DNA of 64,000 nucleotides from an uncultured Streptomyces sp. (GTDB lineage Bacteria > Actinomycetota > Actinomycetes > Streptomycetales > Streptomycetaceae), in NCBI RefSeq assembly GCF_947488945.1, contig NZ_CANLBS010000001.1:461978-525977 (forward strand), written 5' to 3'. This document shows positions 25,669 to 33,853 of the stretch, piece by piece; the stretch's first letter is position 1, and each line of letters starts with the position of its first letter. The translations under genes were made by a program, and so were the position numbers. The notes beneath the pieces are model-generated. The model searched no databases and was not told the DNA's origin. It was given only the letters and a program-made list of their open reading frames with translations.

Positions 25669-28600
25669 ATGCAGATCCGGCTGACCGTCCATGCGCCGCG
25701 CACCGGCCACGCACCGGCGCGCACCTGCGACGTGCTCGTCACCGCCCCGGCGGGAACCGCGCTCGCCGCCGTGGCGTCGGCACTCGCCACGGCGGCCGCC
25801 GGGCCCGACGGCTCGCTCGGCGGCGGCACCGCGGTGTTCTTCGCGGGCCGCGAGCGGCTGGACGCCCAGCGAATCTCGCTCGGCGAGCCGCCCCTGGTGG
25901 ACGGCGCGGTGCTGACCCTGCACGCGCCCGGCGAGGACGAGGCGGCGGACGCCGGCGTTCCCGCCCAGCTCCACGTGGTCTCCGGTCCGGACGCCGGAGG
26001 CGTGCACCTGCTGCACGGCGGCCAGATCCGGATCGGCCGTTCCGCCGAGGCCGACGTCCCGCTGGACGACCCCGACGTCTCCCGGATGCACTGCGCCGTC
26101 ACGGTGGGCGGCGACGGCCGGGTCTCGGTGGCCGACCTCGGTTCCACCAACGGCACGTCGGTGGACGGCACCGAGATCGGCGTACGGCCCGTGGGCCTGT
26201 CCCCCGGCGCCCTGCTGCGGCTCGGCGAGTCGACGCTCCGGCTCACCACCGGGTCCCGGCCGCATCCGCTGACCACCGCACCGGACGGCGAGGGGCACCT
26301 GCGGGTGGCCCGGCCGGACGCCGCGCACTCCACGCCGGCCCCGCAGACCCCGCCCGACCTCCCCGGACCGGAGGCCGGCCCCCACGGCCCGGCGGCCGGG
26401 ACCACCGGGGAAGCCGCTCCGGACGACCGGGGCGAGGCGCCCGCGCGGCGCGGAGGCCTCGGCGCGTGGGCGCGGCGGCTGAAGGGCGGCCGGGCCGAGG
26501 ACGGGGGTCAGGACGCGGCGTTTCCGTCGTCCGCCGCGCCCGCCGGCGCCTCCGCGGCGGCGGCCCCCTTCGTCTCCGGCGCACCGGCGGGCACCTGGCC
26601 GGACCCGGCCACGGTCCTGCTGACGGCGCTCGGCCCCGGTCCCCGGCTCTGGGAGCGGGACGCCTCCCACCCCGAGGCGCTCGCCGTCCGGCTGGGCACC
26701 ACCGACCGGGCGGAGCTGCCCTCCGTGCCGGTCACCGTCGGCCTGCGGGAGGCCGGCTCGCTCGGTCTGGCGGGCCCCCGGGAGCGGCTGGCCGGACTGG
26801 CCCGCTCGGCCCTCGCCCAGCTCGCCGCCCTGCATTCCCCGGCGGATCTGGAGATCGTGCTGATCAGCACGGACCGGTCGCTGGCGCTGGACACCCGCCG
26901 CCGCACCTGGGCCTGGCTCGGCTGGCTGCCGCACCTGCGCCCGTCGCACGGCCAGGACTGCCGGCTGCTGGTCGCCTACGACCGCGAGCAGGCGGCGGCC
27001 CGCACGGCGGAACTGACCCGCCGGATGGACGAGAGTCCGCTCGGCCCCGGCTGGCCGAACGTCGACCGGTCGGCGGTGGCGCAGGCCGCGCGGGCGTACG
27101 AGGGGCCCTTCACCGTGGTCGTCGTGGACGGCGATCCGGGCACGGCCGCGCTGCGCGAGGCGACGGCCCGGCTGGCGGGCGCGGGGGCCGCGGCCGGCAT
27201 CCATCTGATCTGTCTGGCGGAGACACCGGCGGCCTCCCCCACCTCGCCGGTCGCCGCGACGTACGACGCCGCCTGCCACGCCTCGCTGCCGTTCCGCGAG
27301 TGCGGGGCGGTGGCCCTGCTCAGCGGGGACGTCGCCACGGCGCTGCGTCTGCTGCGCACGGCCGGCGGCCAGGTCGCGGGGCACGGCACGGTGGCGACCG
27401 TGGACGCGGTGTCCGTCGCGTGGGCCGAGCGGTTCGCCCGCGCGCTCGCGCCGCTGCGCGACGAGGGTTCGGTCGCGCTGGCGGGCCGCCCGACGACGGC
27501 CGCGCTGCCACCGTCCGCCCGGTTGCTGGACGAGCTGGGGCTCGCGCGGGCCACGCCCGCCTCGCTGATGGCCCGCTGGGCCTCCACCGCGGAGGAGCAG
27601 CCCGGCGCCTCGCCCCAGCGGTCCGCGCGGCAGGCCGGCCGGCCCGCCGCCGACGTCGAGTCCACCGGCTCGGGCCGCACCCTGTCGACGGGTCCCCGGG
27701 TCGGCTCCCAGCGCACCGCCCCGGCGGACCCTGGCCGCACCCCGTATCCGCCGACGGAGTACCCGGCCACCGACTCCGAGCGCACGCCGTACCCCCGTAC
27801 CGACTCCGAGCGCACGCCCTACCCGCGTACCGACTCGGGCCGCACGCCGTACCCGTCCACCGACTCCGAGCGCACGCCGTACCCCGCCGGGGACTCCGGG
27901 CGGACGGCCGGTCCGGCCGGGCAGGCGGCCGTCGCCGCCGGGGGCGCGTACCCCGGACGGCCGGTGATCGTGCTCGGCGCCGGGCCGCACGGGCCGGTGA
28001 GCGTGGATCTCGCGGACGAGGGTCCGCACCTGCTCATCGAGGGCCCCGCGGGCAGCGGCCGCACCGAACTGCTCCGCGCCGCCGCCGCCTCGCTCGCCTC
28101 GGCGGCGAGGCCCGACCGGCTCGGCATCCTGCTGGTGGACGGGGCGGCCGACGAGCCCGGGGCGCCGGGCGACGGCCTGCTCCCCTGCACCGAACTGCCC
28201 CATGTCTTCGACCATTTGACCGTCTCCGACCCGGTGCGGATGCGGGAGTTCGCCCAAGCGCTCGGCGGCGAGCTGAAGCGCCGGTCCGAACTGCTGGGCA
28301 CCCTGGACTTCGCCGAGTGGCACGCCCGCCAGGAGGTCGGCCGCCGGTTCGTCGGGCAGCGCCGGCCCAGCTCCGCCGAGCAGCGCGGTGACCAGGACCC
28401 GCAGGCCACCACCGGCACCCTGCGGCTGCGTACCTCGACGGCGCGCGCCGCCGATCCGGGCCCGTCCCCGCTGCCGCGCCTGGTGGTGCTCGCGGACGAC
28501 TTCGACGCCCTGGTCGCGCCGCCGCTCGGCAGCCCCGGCCGCCCGGCCGCCGGTTCCGTCGTGCGCGCCCTGGAGGCGGTGGCGAGGGACGGCGGACGGC

Positions 28601-29001
28601 TCGGCATCCACCTCGTCGCGACCTCCGCCCGGCCCGACCGCACCGAGGACACCGAGCTCGCCCGCGGCGCGCGGCTGCGGGTGGTGCTCGACCCGCCCAC
28701 CCTGCCGCCGTCGCCGGACGAGCCCGCCCCCGGCCGGGGGCGCCTCGGCCACCCCGACGGCCGGGTCACGCCCTTCCAGGGGGGCAGGGTCACCGGACGC
28801 ATCCCGCGCACCGCGACCCTGCGGCCCACCGTCGTGCCGCTGGAGTGGGAGCGGATGGGCGATCCGCCCACCCGGCGCCCGGTGCGCGAACTCGGCAACG
28901 GGCCCACCGACCTGGCCCTGCTCGCCAGCGCGCTGGAACGGGCCGCACGCTCGGTGAACGCGGGACCGCTCCCGCCGCTCGAACCGTACGCGGCACCCTG
29001 A
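25669..29001 (+). CDS. FHA-domain protein with degenerate FtsK/EccC-like ATPase domain
   Basis: A protein of about 1110 residues. Residues 1-95 look like a beta-grasp or ubiquitin-like N-terminal domain. An FHA phosphothreonine-binding domain spans about 100-195, with GRS (in RIGRSAEADV, near 123), SRMH near 138 and STNGT near 160, all intact. A disordered linker follows, then an FtsK-like segment near 355-560. A second linker has TDSERTPYPR-type repeats (about 690-745). The C-terminal FtsK/EccC-like domain has a P-loop GPAGSGRTE (about 791-799), in which arginine replaces the essential lysine, and a Walker B-like VVLADDFDALV near 937. ATP hydrolysis is therefore doubtful. EccC-type ATPases drive type VII secretion, but no other such gene is here. 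The start ATG has GAAGGG thirteen bases upstream, somewhat far. A role as a phospho-dependent scaffold next to PkaA/PkaF is inference. Confidence 0.75.
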   Translation: MQIRLTVHAPRTGHAPARTCDVLVTAPAGTALAAVASALATAAAGPDGSLGGGTAVFFAGRERLDAQRISLGEPPLVDGAVLTLHAPGEDEAADAGVPAQLHVVSGPDAGGVHLLHGGQIRIGRSAEADVPLDDPDVSRMHCAVTVGGDGRVSVADLGSTNGTSVDGTEIGVRPVGLSPGALLRLGESTLRLTTGSRPHPLTTAPDGEGHLRVARPDAAHSTPAPQTPPDLPGPEAGPHGPAAGTTGEAAPDDRGEAPARRGGLGAWARRLKGGRAEDGGQDAAFPSSAAPAGASAAAAPFVSGAPAGTWPDPATVLLTALGPGPRLWERDASHPEALAVRLGTTDRAELPSVPVTVGLREAGSLGLAGPRERLAGLARSALAQLAALHSPADLEIVLISTDRSLALDTRRRTWAWLGWLPHLRPSHGQDCRLLVAYDREQAAARTAELTRRMDESPLGPGWPNVDRSAVAQAARAYEGPFTVVVVDGDPGTAALREATARLAGAGAAAGIHLICLAETPAASPTSPVAATYDAACHASLPFRECGAVALLSGDVATALRLLRTAGGQVAGHGTVATVDAVSVAWAERFARALAPLRDEGSVALAGRPTTAALPPSARLLDELGLARATPASLMARWASTAEEQPGASPQRSARQAGRPAADVESTGSGRTLSTGPRVGSQRTAPADPGRTPYPPTEYPATDSERTPYPRTDSERTPYPRTDSGRTPYPSTDSERTPYPAGDSGRTAGPAGQAAVAAGGAYPGRPVIVLGAGPHGPVSVDLADEGPHLLIEGPAGSGRTELLRAAAASLASAARPDRLGILLVDGAADEPGAPGDGLLPCTELPHVFDHLTVSDPVRMREFAQALGGELKRRSELLGTLDFAEWHARQEVGRRFVGQRRPSSAEQRGDQDPQATTGTLRLRTSTARAADPGPSPLPRLVVLADDFDALVAPPLGSPGRPAAGSVVRALEAVARDGGRLGIHLVATSARPDRTEDTELARGARLRVVLDPPTLPPSPDEPAPGRGRLGHPDGRVTPFQGGRVTGRIPRTATLRPTVVPLEWERMGDPPTRRPVRELGNGPTDLALLASALERAARSVNAGPLPPLEPYAAP
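27727..27910 (+). repeat. 30-bp coding repeats in FHA protein linker
   Basis: About five imperfect 30-bp units encode decapeptides related to TDSERTPYPR in the linker between the two ATPase-like regions. Each carries a Thr-Pro and often Ser-Glu-Arg, possible phosphorylation sites. Confidence 0.75.
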
Positions 29002-29221
29002 TCCGGCACATGCCGGTGCGGAGCCGCCATTCCAGGACCACGTTCCAGGACCGCCCGAACTCCGGTTCACAGCACGGCTTTTAGGGCACACGCCGGGTAA
29101 CACCTGCCCGCACCGGGGCAGTTCAGTCCTTGCACACCCCAACCCGCCCCACCTGCGACGACTTTGCCCGCCGGGACGTTACGAGCCGGTCACGATCGGT
29201 GCTCGGGGCCGCTCCGCAGTA

Positions 29222-29250
29222 TTGCGACCCCCGGGCGCCCGGCGTAGGAC
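29222..29250 (+). promoter_or_regulatory. promoter of the sugar importer operon
   Basis: TTGCGA (29222-29227), a 17-bp spacer and TAGGAC (29245-29250) match the vegetative consensus well, 70 bp before the binding protein start. The rest of the 318-bp gap after the FHA gene shows no gene. Confidence 0.55.
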
Positions 29251-29319
29251 TGTGCGCACGCACGACGCGCCACGCCCATGACGAGGCGGGCGGGCGCGTA
29301 CTGGAGAAACGGGGCAGAA

Positions 29320-30678
29320 ATGCGCACAACCTTACGCATACGCAGGGCCGTCATGGCCGTCACCGCGGTCGGGGCGCTCACGCTCGCCGGTTGCGGCGGC
29401 GACGGCGACGACCCGGCGGGCGAAGGTCCGGCCAAGAACGGCGACACCTCGTCGAGCGTCACGCTCCCCAAGCTCGACGGGCAGAAGCTCTCCGTCGCCG
29501 CGGTGTGGACCGGGGCCGAGCAGGCCAACTTCACCAAGGTGCTGAAGGAGTTCGAGAAGCGCACCGGCGCCACCGTCACCTTCGTGCCGGCCCAGGACCC
29601 GATCATCAACTTCCTCGGTACCAAGGTCGCGGGCGGTCAGCCGCCGGACGTGGCGATGATCCCGCAGGTCGGCGCCATCCAGCAGGCCGTGGCGAAGAAG
29701 TGGGCGAAGCCGGTCGGCGCCGAGGCCCGTGCGCAGCTCGGCCAGAACTACGCACAGGTCTGGCAGGACCTCGGGTCCGTGGACGGCACCCAGTACGGGG
29801 TCTACTTCAAGGCCGCCAACAAGTCCCTGGTCTGGTACAACGCCCAGGTGTTCGAGAACGCGGGCGCCGCGGAGCCGAAGACCTGGAAGGACTTCATGGC
29901 CACCGCCGAGACGATCTCCGCCTCCGGCGTCTCCCCGGTCTCGGTCGGCGGCGCGGACGGCTGGACGCTGACCGACTGGTTCGAGAACGTCTATCTGTCG
30001 CAGGCGGGCCCGGAGAAGTACGACCAGCTGGCGAAGCACGAGATCCCGTGGACGGACCCGTCCGTCACCGACGCGCTGACCACCCTCGGCGAGCTGTTCG
30101 GCGACGAGAACCTGATCGCGGGCGGCGCCGACTGGGCGCTGCAGACCGAGTTCCCCGCGTCCGTCACCCAGACCTTCACCGGAGGCGACCAGCCCAAGGG
30201 CGCCATGGTCTACGAGGGCGACTTCGTGGCCGTCAACATCGGCGAGACCGAGGCGAAGATCGGCACGGACGCCAAGGTCTTCCCGTTCCCGGCGGTCGGC
30301 GCGGAGTCCCCCGTGGTGACCGGCGGCGACGCGGCGGTGGCGCTGAAGGACGGCAAGGGGGCTCAGGCGCTGCTGACCTGGCTGGCCTCGAAGGACGCGG
30401 CCGCCATCTGGGCCGGCGAGGGCGGCTTCCTGTCGCCGAACAAGTCGCTGGACGCCGCCGTCTACCCGGACGACGTGCAGCGCACGATGGCGAAGGCGCT
30501 GATCGACGCCGGCGACGCCGTCCGCTTCGACATGTCCGACCAGGCGCCGCAGTCGTTCGGCGGTACGCCCGGCAAGGGCGAGTGGAAGATCCTCCAGGAC
30601 TTCCTGAAGAACCCCGCGGACGTCAAGGGGACCCAGCAGAAGCTGGAATCCGCCGCGGCCGAGGCGTACAAGAGCTGA
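29320..30678 (+). CDS. ABC transporter sugar-type solute-binding lipoprotein
   Basis: A 452-residue extracellular lipoprotein of the family 1 (maltose/oligosaccharide type) binding proteins. The signal peptide ends in a lipobox, LTLAGC, with Cys25 as lipidation site. Typical segments include VWTGAEQANFTKVLKEFEKRTG, TKVAGGQPPDVAMIPQ, an aromatic-rich middle (YGVYFKAANKSLVWYN), and an ending with FLSPNKSLDAAVYPDD. The substrate is not deducible. It is the first gene of an importer operon: two permeases follow, the first starting 5 bp downstream. No ATPase gene is present, so a shared ATPase such as MsiK probably energises it. Confidence 0.92.
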   Translation: MRTTLRIRRAVMAVTAVGALTLAGCGGDGDDPAGEGPAKNGDTSSSVTLPKLDGQKLSVAAVWTGAEQANFTKVLKEFEKRTGATVTFVPAQDPIINFLGTKVAGGQPPDVAMIPQVGAIQQAVAKKWAKPVGAEARAQLGQNYAQVWQDLGSVDGTQYGVYFKAANKSLVWYNAQVFENAGAAEPKTWKDFMATAETISASGVSPVSVGGADGWTLTDWFENVYLSQAGPEKYDQLAKHEIPWTDPSVTDALTTLGELFGDENLIAGGADWALQTEFPASVTQTFTGGDQPKGAMVYEGDFVAVNIGETEAKIGTDAKVFPFPAVGAESPVVTGGDAAVALKDGKGAQALLTWLASKDAAAIWAGEGGFLSPNKSLDAAVYPDDVQRTMAKALIDAGDAVRFDMSDQAPQSFGGTPGKGEWKILQDFLKNPADVKGTQQKLESAAAEAYKS

Positions 30679-30682
30679 CGCG

Positions 30683-32065
30683 GTGACGACCACGACCGCG
30701 GGGGGCGCCGGTACGCCGGCGCCCCCCGCCGACCAGAGCCCGCCCGTCCCCCCACCCGCGCCGAAACGGCCCGGCCGCAGCGTCACCGGCAGCCGCAGAC
30801 TGATCGCGGCGGCGTTCCTGCTGCCCGCCCTGGTGCTGCTCGGCGCCCTCGTCGTCTATCCGATCGTCTACTCCGTCTACCGCTCGTTCCTGGACCGGGA
30901 GGGCACCGGCTTCGCCGGGCTCGACAACTACACCGCCCTGTTCCAGGACGACACGATCCGCACCGCGATCGAGAACAACCTGATCTGGGTGGTGCTCGCG
31001 CCCACCGTCTCCACCGCGCTCGGACTGATCTTCGCAGTGCTCACCGAACGCATCCGCTGGGGAACGGCGTTCAAGCTGATCGTCTTCATGCCGATGGCGA
31101 TCTCGATGCTGGCCGCCGGCATCATCTTCCGGCTGGTCTACGACCAGGCCCCGGAGCGCGGGGTGGCCAACGCGGTCTGGGTGGGCGTGCACGACACGTT
31201 CGCCGAGTCGGGGGGCTACCCGAAGGCGCGGCCGCTGCCGGTGCATCCGCTGAAGGCGGGCGGCGGCGGGGCGTTCGTGACGAAGGAGCCGGTGCGGGCG
31301 GGCGAGCCCGCACTGCTGCCGCTGGTGGGGGTCGCCCCGGACCGCATGCCGGACGACGCGCGGCCCGCGAAGCCCGTCTCCGACCCCGGCGACGGGATCA
31401 CCGGCACCGTCTGGCTGGACTTCACCAAGGGCGGCGGCGGAACGCCCAACGTCGTGGACCCGAAGGAACTCGGCCTCAAGGGCATCAGGGTCGAGGCGGT
31501 GAAGGACGGCAAGGTGGTCGCCACCGCCACGGCCGGAGCGGACGGGGTCTTCACCCTGCCCGCCTCCGCCGACGGCTCGGTGCTCCGGCTGCCCGCCGAC
31601 AACTTCCGCGAGCCGTACAACGGCGTCGAGTGGCTGGGCCCCTCGCTGGTGACCCCCGGCATCATCGGCAGCTACGTCTGGATGTGGGCCGGCTTCGCCA
31701 TGGTCCTCATCGCGGCGGGGCTCGCCGGTCTGCCGCGCGAACTCCTCGAAGCGGCCCGGGTGGACGGCGCCAACGAGTGGCAGGTGTTCCGCCGGATCAC
31801 CGTCCCGATGCTGGCACCGGTCCTCGCGGTGGTGCTGGTGACGCTGATGATCAATGTCCTGAAGGTCTTCGACCTGGTCTTCATCATCGCCCCCGGCTCC
31901 TCCCAGGACGACGCCAACGTCCTGGCCCTCCAGCTCTACCGGACCTCCTTCGGCACCGACGCCGACCTCGGCGTCGGCAGCGCCATCGCGGTGCTGCTGC
32001 TGCTCCTGGTGATCCCGGTGATGCTCTTCAACGTGCGCCGGATACGGAAGGAGGGGCGCCGATGA
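30683..32065 (+). CDS. sugar ABC transporter permease (MalF-like) with large inserted extracellular domain
   Basis: A 460-residue inner membrane permease. It begins GTG five bases after the binding protein stop. N-terminal helices (LIAAAFLLPALVLLGALVVYP and later) match MalF-type proteins, and the cytosolic coupling loop is intact near the end (ELLEAARVDGANEWQVFRRITVPML). Between the second and third helices of the core there is an insertion of about 170 residues (roughly residues 155-320). It includes a segment like a beta-sandwich, GLKGIRVEAVKDGKVVATAT then GADGVFTLP, resembling carboxypeptidase-regulatory or SdrD-B-like folds. This would face outside, a position like the MalF P2 loop that contacts the binding protein. 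Its stop overlaps an ATG (ATGA at 32062-32065). Confidence 0.9.
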   Translation: MTTTTAGGAGTPAPPADQSPPVPPPAPKRPGRSVTGSRRLIAAAFLLPALVLLGALVVYPIVYSVYRSFLDREGTGFAGLDNYTALFQDDTIRTAIENNLIWVVLAPTVSTALGLIFAVLTERIRWGTAFKLIVFMPMAISMLAAGIIFRLVYDQAPERGVANAVWVGVHDTFAESGGYPKARPLPVHPLKAGGGGAFVTKEPVRAGEPALLPLVGVAPDRMPDDARPAKPVSDPGDGITGTVWLDFTKGGGGTPNVVDPKELGLKGIRVEAVKDGKVVATATAGADGVFTLPASADGSVLRLPADNFREPYNGVEWLGPSLVTPGIIGSYVWMWAGFAMVLIAAGLAGLPRELLEAARVDGANEWQVFRRITVPMLAPVLAVVLVTLMINVLKVFDLVFIIAPGSSQDDANVLALQLYRTSFGTDADLGVGSAIAVLLLLLVIPVMLFNVRRIRKEGRR

Positions 32066-32066
32066 C
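32029..32066 (+). repeat. 38-bp direct repeat, first copy
   Basis: This 38-bp segment covers the last codons and stop of the first permease and an overlapping ATG. It is repeated exactly at 32133-32170. Confidence 0.95.
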
Positions 32067-32169
32067 GTGGCGACTCGCGTCCGCGGCACCCCCCGGCCGG
32101 GGGTACGGGGGTCGCCCCCCGGGAGACGACAGCAACGTGCGCCGGATACGGAAGGAGGGGCGCCGATGA
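32062..32169 (+). CDS. possible 35-residue peptide created by the junction duplication
   Basis: The ATG overlapping the first permease stop opens a 35-codon frame. It crosses the 66-bp insert, ends with the same eleven residues as the upstream permease (NVRRIRKEGRR), and stops in an ATGA overlap with the second permease. The ribosome binding site GGAAGGAGGGG is duplicated with it. It is probably a by-product of the duplication rather than a selected gene, but ribosomes finishing the first permease could translate it. No known family. Confidence 0.3.
   Translation: MTWRLASAAPPGRGYGGRPPGDDSNVRRIRKEGRR
32067..32132 (+). repeat. 66-bp GC-palindromic insert between the two permease genes
   Basis: The segment between the two 38-bp copies is rich in inverted G/C runs: CCCCCCGGCCGGGGG, then GGGGG and CCCCCCGGG. 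It looks like a small palindromic interspersed element of a kind I recall from streptomycete intergenic regions. With 38-bp flanking duplications it resembles an insertion or a template-switch event. Confidence 0.55.
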
Positions 32170-32170
32170 C
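32133..32170 (+). repeat. 38-bp direct repeat, second copy
   Basis: Exact second copy of 32029-32066, offset 104 bp. It supplies the ribosome binding site and ATG used by the second permease gene. Confidence 0.95.
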
Positions 32171-33083
32171 CGCCACGACCGAGACGGCGGGCGGCCCTGC
32201 CGCGTCCGCCGCGACCGCCCCGGCGAAGGCGCGTCCCGCGCTCGCCGCGCGGATCGCCGCCCGCGCGGGCGGCGGGGTGATGCGGGTCTTCCTGCTGCTG
32301 GTGGCGCTGTTCTGGCTGATGCCGACCATCGGCCTGCTGATCTCCTCGCTGCGCGGTCCGCAGGACATCGCGGCGAGCGGCTGGTGGCAGGTGTTCACCG
32401 CGCCGTCCGAGCTGACCCTCGACAACTACCAGCGCATCCTGTCCAACCCGGTGATCACCGACTCCCTGCTCAGCACGGTGATGATCACCGTGCCGTCCAC
32501 CGTGCTTGTGGTGGTGGTCGGCTCGTTCGCCGGGTACGCCTTCGCCTGGATGGACTTCCCCGGCCGGGACTGGTGGTTCCTGCTGGTGGTCGGGCTGCTG
32601 GTGGTGCCGGTGCAGGTGGCGCTGATCCCGGTGTCCGAGCTGTTCGGGGCCGTGGGCATCTTCGAGACGACGCTCGGGGTGGTGCTGTTCCACACCGCGT
32701 TCGGGCTGCCGTTCGCGATCTTCCTGCTGCGGAACTTCTTCGCCGAGATCCCGCGTGAGCTGCTGGAGGCGGCCCGGCTGGACGGGGCGGGCGAGATCCG
32801 GCTGTTCACCCGCGTGGTGATGCCGCTCGGCGGTCCGGCCATCGCCTCGCTGGGCATCTTCCAGTTCCTGTGGGTGTGGAACGACATGCTGGTGGCGCTG
32901 ATCTTCGCGGACTCCGGTTCGCCGCCGATCACCGTGGCGCTCCAGCAGCAGGTCCGGCAGTTCGGCAACAACATCGACGTGCTGGCGCCGGGCGCCTTCG
33001 TGTCGATGGTGATCCCGCTGGTGGTGTTCTTCGCGTTCCAGCGGCAGTTCGTGTCGGGCGTGATGGCGGGCGCGGTCAAGTAG
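32166..33083 (+). CDS. sugar ABC transporter permease (MalG-like)
   Basis: A 305-residue six-helix permease, partner of the preceding MalF-like protein. It starts MTATTETAGG in the second copy of the duplicated junction, with GGAGGGG upstream. The first helix is around residues 40-60 (RVFLLLVALFWLMPTIGLLISSL), the coupling loop is ELLEAARLDGAGEIRLFTRVVMPL, and the end is FQRQFVSGVMAGAVK, typical of MalG. A longer in-frame start upstream would read through the insert and is unlikely. The transcript ends at a hairpin shortly after. Confidence 0.92.
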   Translation: MTATTETAGGPAASAATAPAKARPALAARIAARAGGGVMRVFLLLVALFWLMPTIGLLISSLRGPQDIAASGWWQVFTAPSELTLDNYQRILSNPVITDSLLSTVMITVPSTVLVVVVGSFAGYAFAWMDFPGRDWWFLLVVGLLVVPVQVALIPVSELFGAVGIFETTLGVVLFHTAFGLPFAIFLLRNFFAEIPRELLEAARLDGAGEIRLFTRVVMPLGGPAIASLGIFQFLWVWNDMLVALIFADSGSPPITVALQQQVRQFGNNIDVLAPGAFVSMVIPLVVFFAFQRQFVSGVMAGAVK

Positions 33084-33103
33084 CCGTCCCGCACGCGTAC
33101 GAG

Positions 33104-33137
33104 GAGGCCGGCGTCCCCGCGGGGGTCCGCCGGCCTC
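33104..33137. terminator. hairpin between permease and tetR genes
   Basis: A 10-bp perfect stem (33104-33113 with 33128-33137) lies 20 bp after the importer operon and 20 bp beyond the end of the convergent TetR gene, so it can serve both. Confidence 0.6.
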
Positions 33138-33156
33138 TCCCGTGTGCGTGCGTCCG

Positions 33157-33768
33157 CTACGCCCCGCCCCTGAGGGCCACCACCGCGGAGGCGGCGAGGT
33201 CGTCCAGGTACCCGCGGGGCAGGTCGCCGCGGACGACGACCAGCCGCCAGTAGAGAGGGCCCACGATGAGGTCGAGCGCGCGGTCGGGGTCGCTGCCCTC
33301 CGGCAGTTCGCCGCGGGCCACCGCCTCCCGCACCACGACCGCGGCGACGCCCTGCTGCGGGTCGAGCAGCGCGCCCTTGATCGCGTCGGAGATCTCCGGG
33401 TTGCGGGCCGCCTCCACCAGCAGGTCGGGGATCACCTGCGAGGCGACCGGGTGGCGCAGGGCGTAGGCGGCCAACTCCAGCACGGCGCGTACGTCCCCGT
33501 GCAGCGAACCGGTCGACGGGGCGGGCATGCCCTGCGCGGCCACGGCGGCGACCAGGTCCAGGACCAGCGCGAGCTTGGACTTCCAGCGGCGGTAGACGGC
33601 GGTCTTGCCGACCCCCGCCCGCCGCGCGATCCCCTCGATCGACATCCGGGCGAAGCCCACCGCCGCCAGCTCGTCGAAGACGGCCGCGCGGATCGCGTCG
33701 GTCACGTCTTCCCGCAGCACCGCGGCGCCCGCGGGCGTGCGGCGCCGGGTTCCCCGTTCGGTGGTCAT
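33157..33768 (-). CDS. TetR-family transcriptional regulator
   Basis: A 203-residue repressor. The N-terminal helix-turn-helix reads IRAAVFDELAAVGFARMSIEGIARRAGVGKTAVYRRWKSK, a clear TetR signature. The C-terminal part is the TetR_C type often seen in regulators of efflux or export systems. It is divergent from a two-gene ABC exporter with 180 bp between. Two related imperfect palindromes there (33791-33805 and 33839-33853) are likely its operators. The first overlaps the candidate promoter of the regulator itself (TATCCT as -10), so autorepression is likely. The ligand is unknown. Confidence 0.88.
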   Translation of the reverse strand: MTTERGTRRRTPAGAAVLREDVTDAIRAAVFDELAAVGFARMSIEGIARRAGVGKTAVYRRWKSKLALVLDLVAAVAAQGMPAPSTGSLHGDVRAVLELAAYALRHPVASQVIPDLLVEAARNPEISDAIKGALLDPQQGVAAVVVREAVARGELPEGSDPDRALDLIVGPLYWRLVVVRGDLPRGYLDDLAASAVVALRGGA

Positions 33769-33790
33769 GCCTCACAGGATAGCCGTAACG

Positions 33791-33853
33791 ACGAAACGGT
33801 TGCGTCCCGTCGCACCCCCGGCCTACTCTGACGTGACGACGAAACGGTCCCGT
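33791..33853. promoter_or_regulatory. two candidate TetR operators in the divergent region
   Basis: Two 15-bp sites, ACGAAACGGTTGCGT (33791-33805, palindromic at 12 of 15 positions) and ACGAAACGGTCCCGT (33839-33853), have centres 48 bp apart. They share the left half and spacing between TetR and the exporter. TACTCT (33824-33829) is a possible -10 for the plus-strand operon, so the second site would sit at its transcription start. Confidence 0.6.

Noticed and set aside
25669..29001. A type VII secretion locus around the EccC-like protein
   Set aside because: No WXG100 proteins, EccB/D/E or mycosin genes are nearby, and the P-loop is degenerate.
32062..32170. Insertion sequence or MITE with terminal inverted repeats at the permease junction
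   Set aside because: The insert is only 66 bp with internal palindromes, lacks clear terminal inverted repeats at its edges, and the 38-bp flanking duplication is far longer than usual target-site duplications. I report it as a duplication with an insert rather than a named mobile element.
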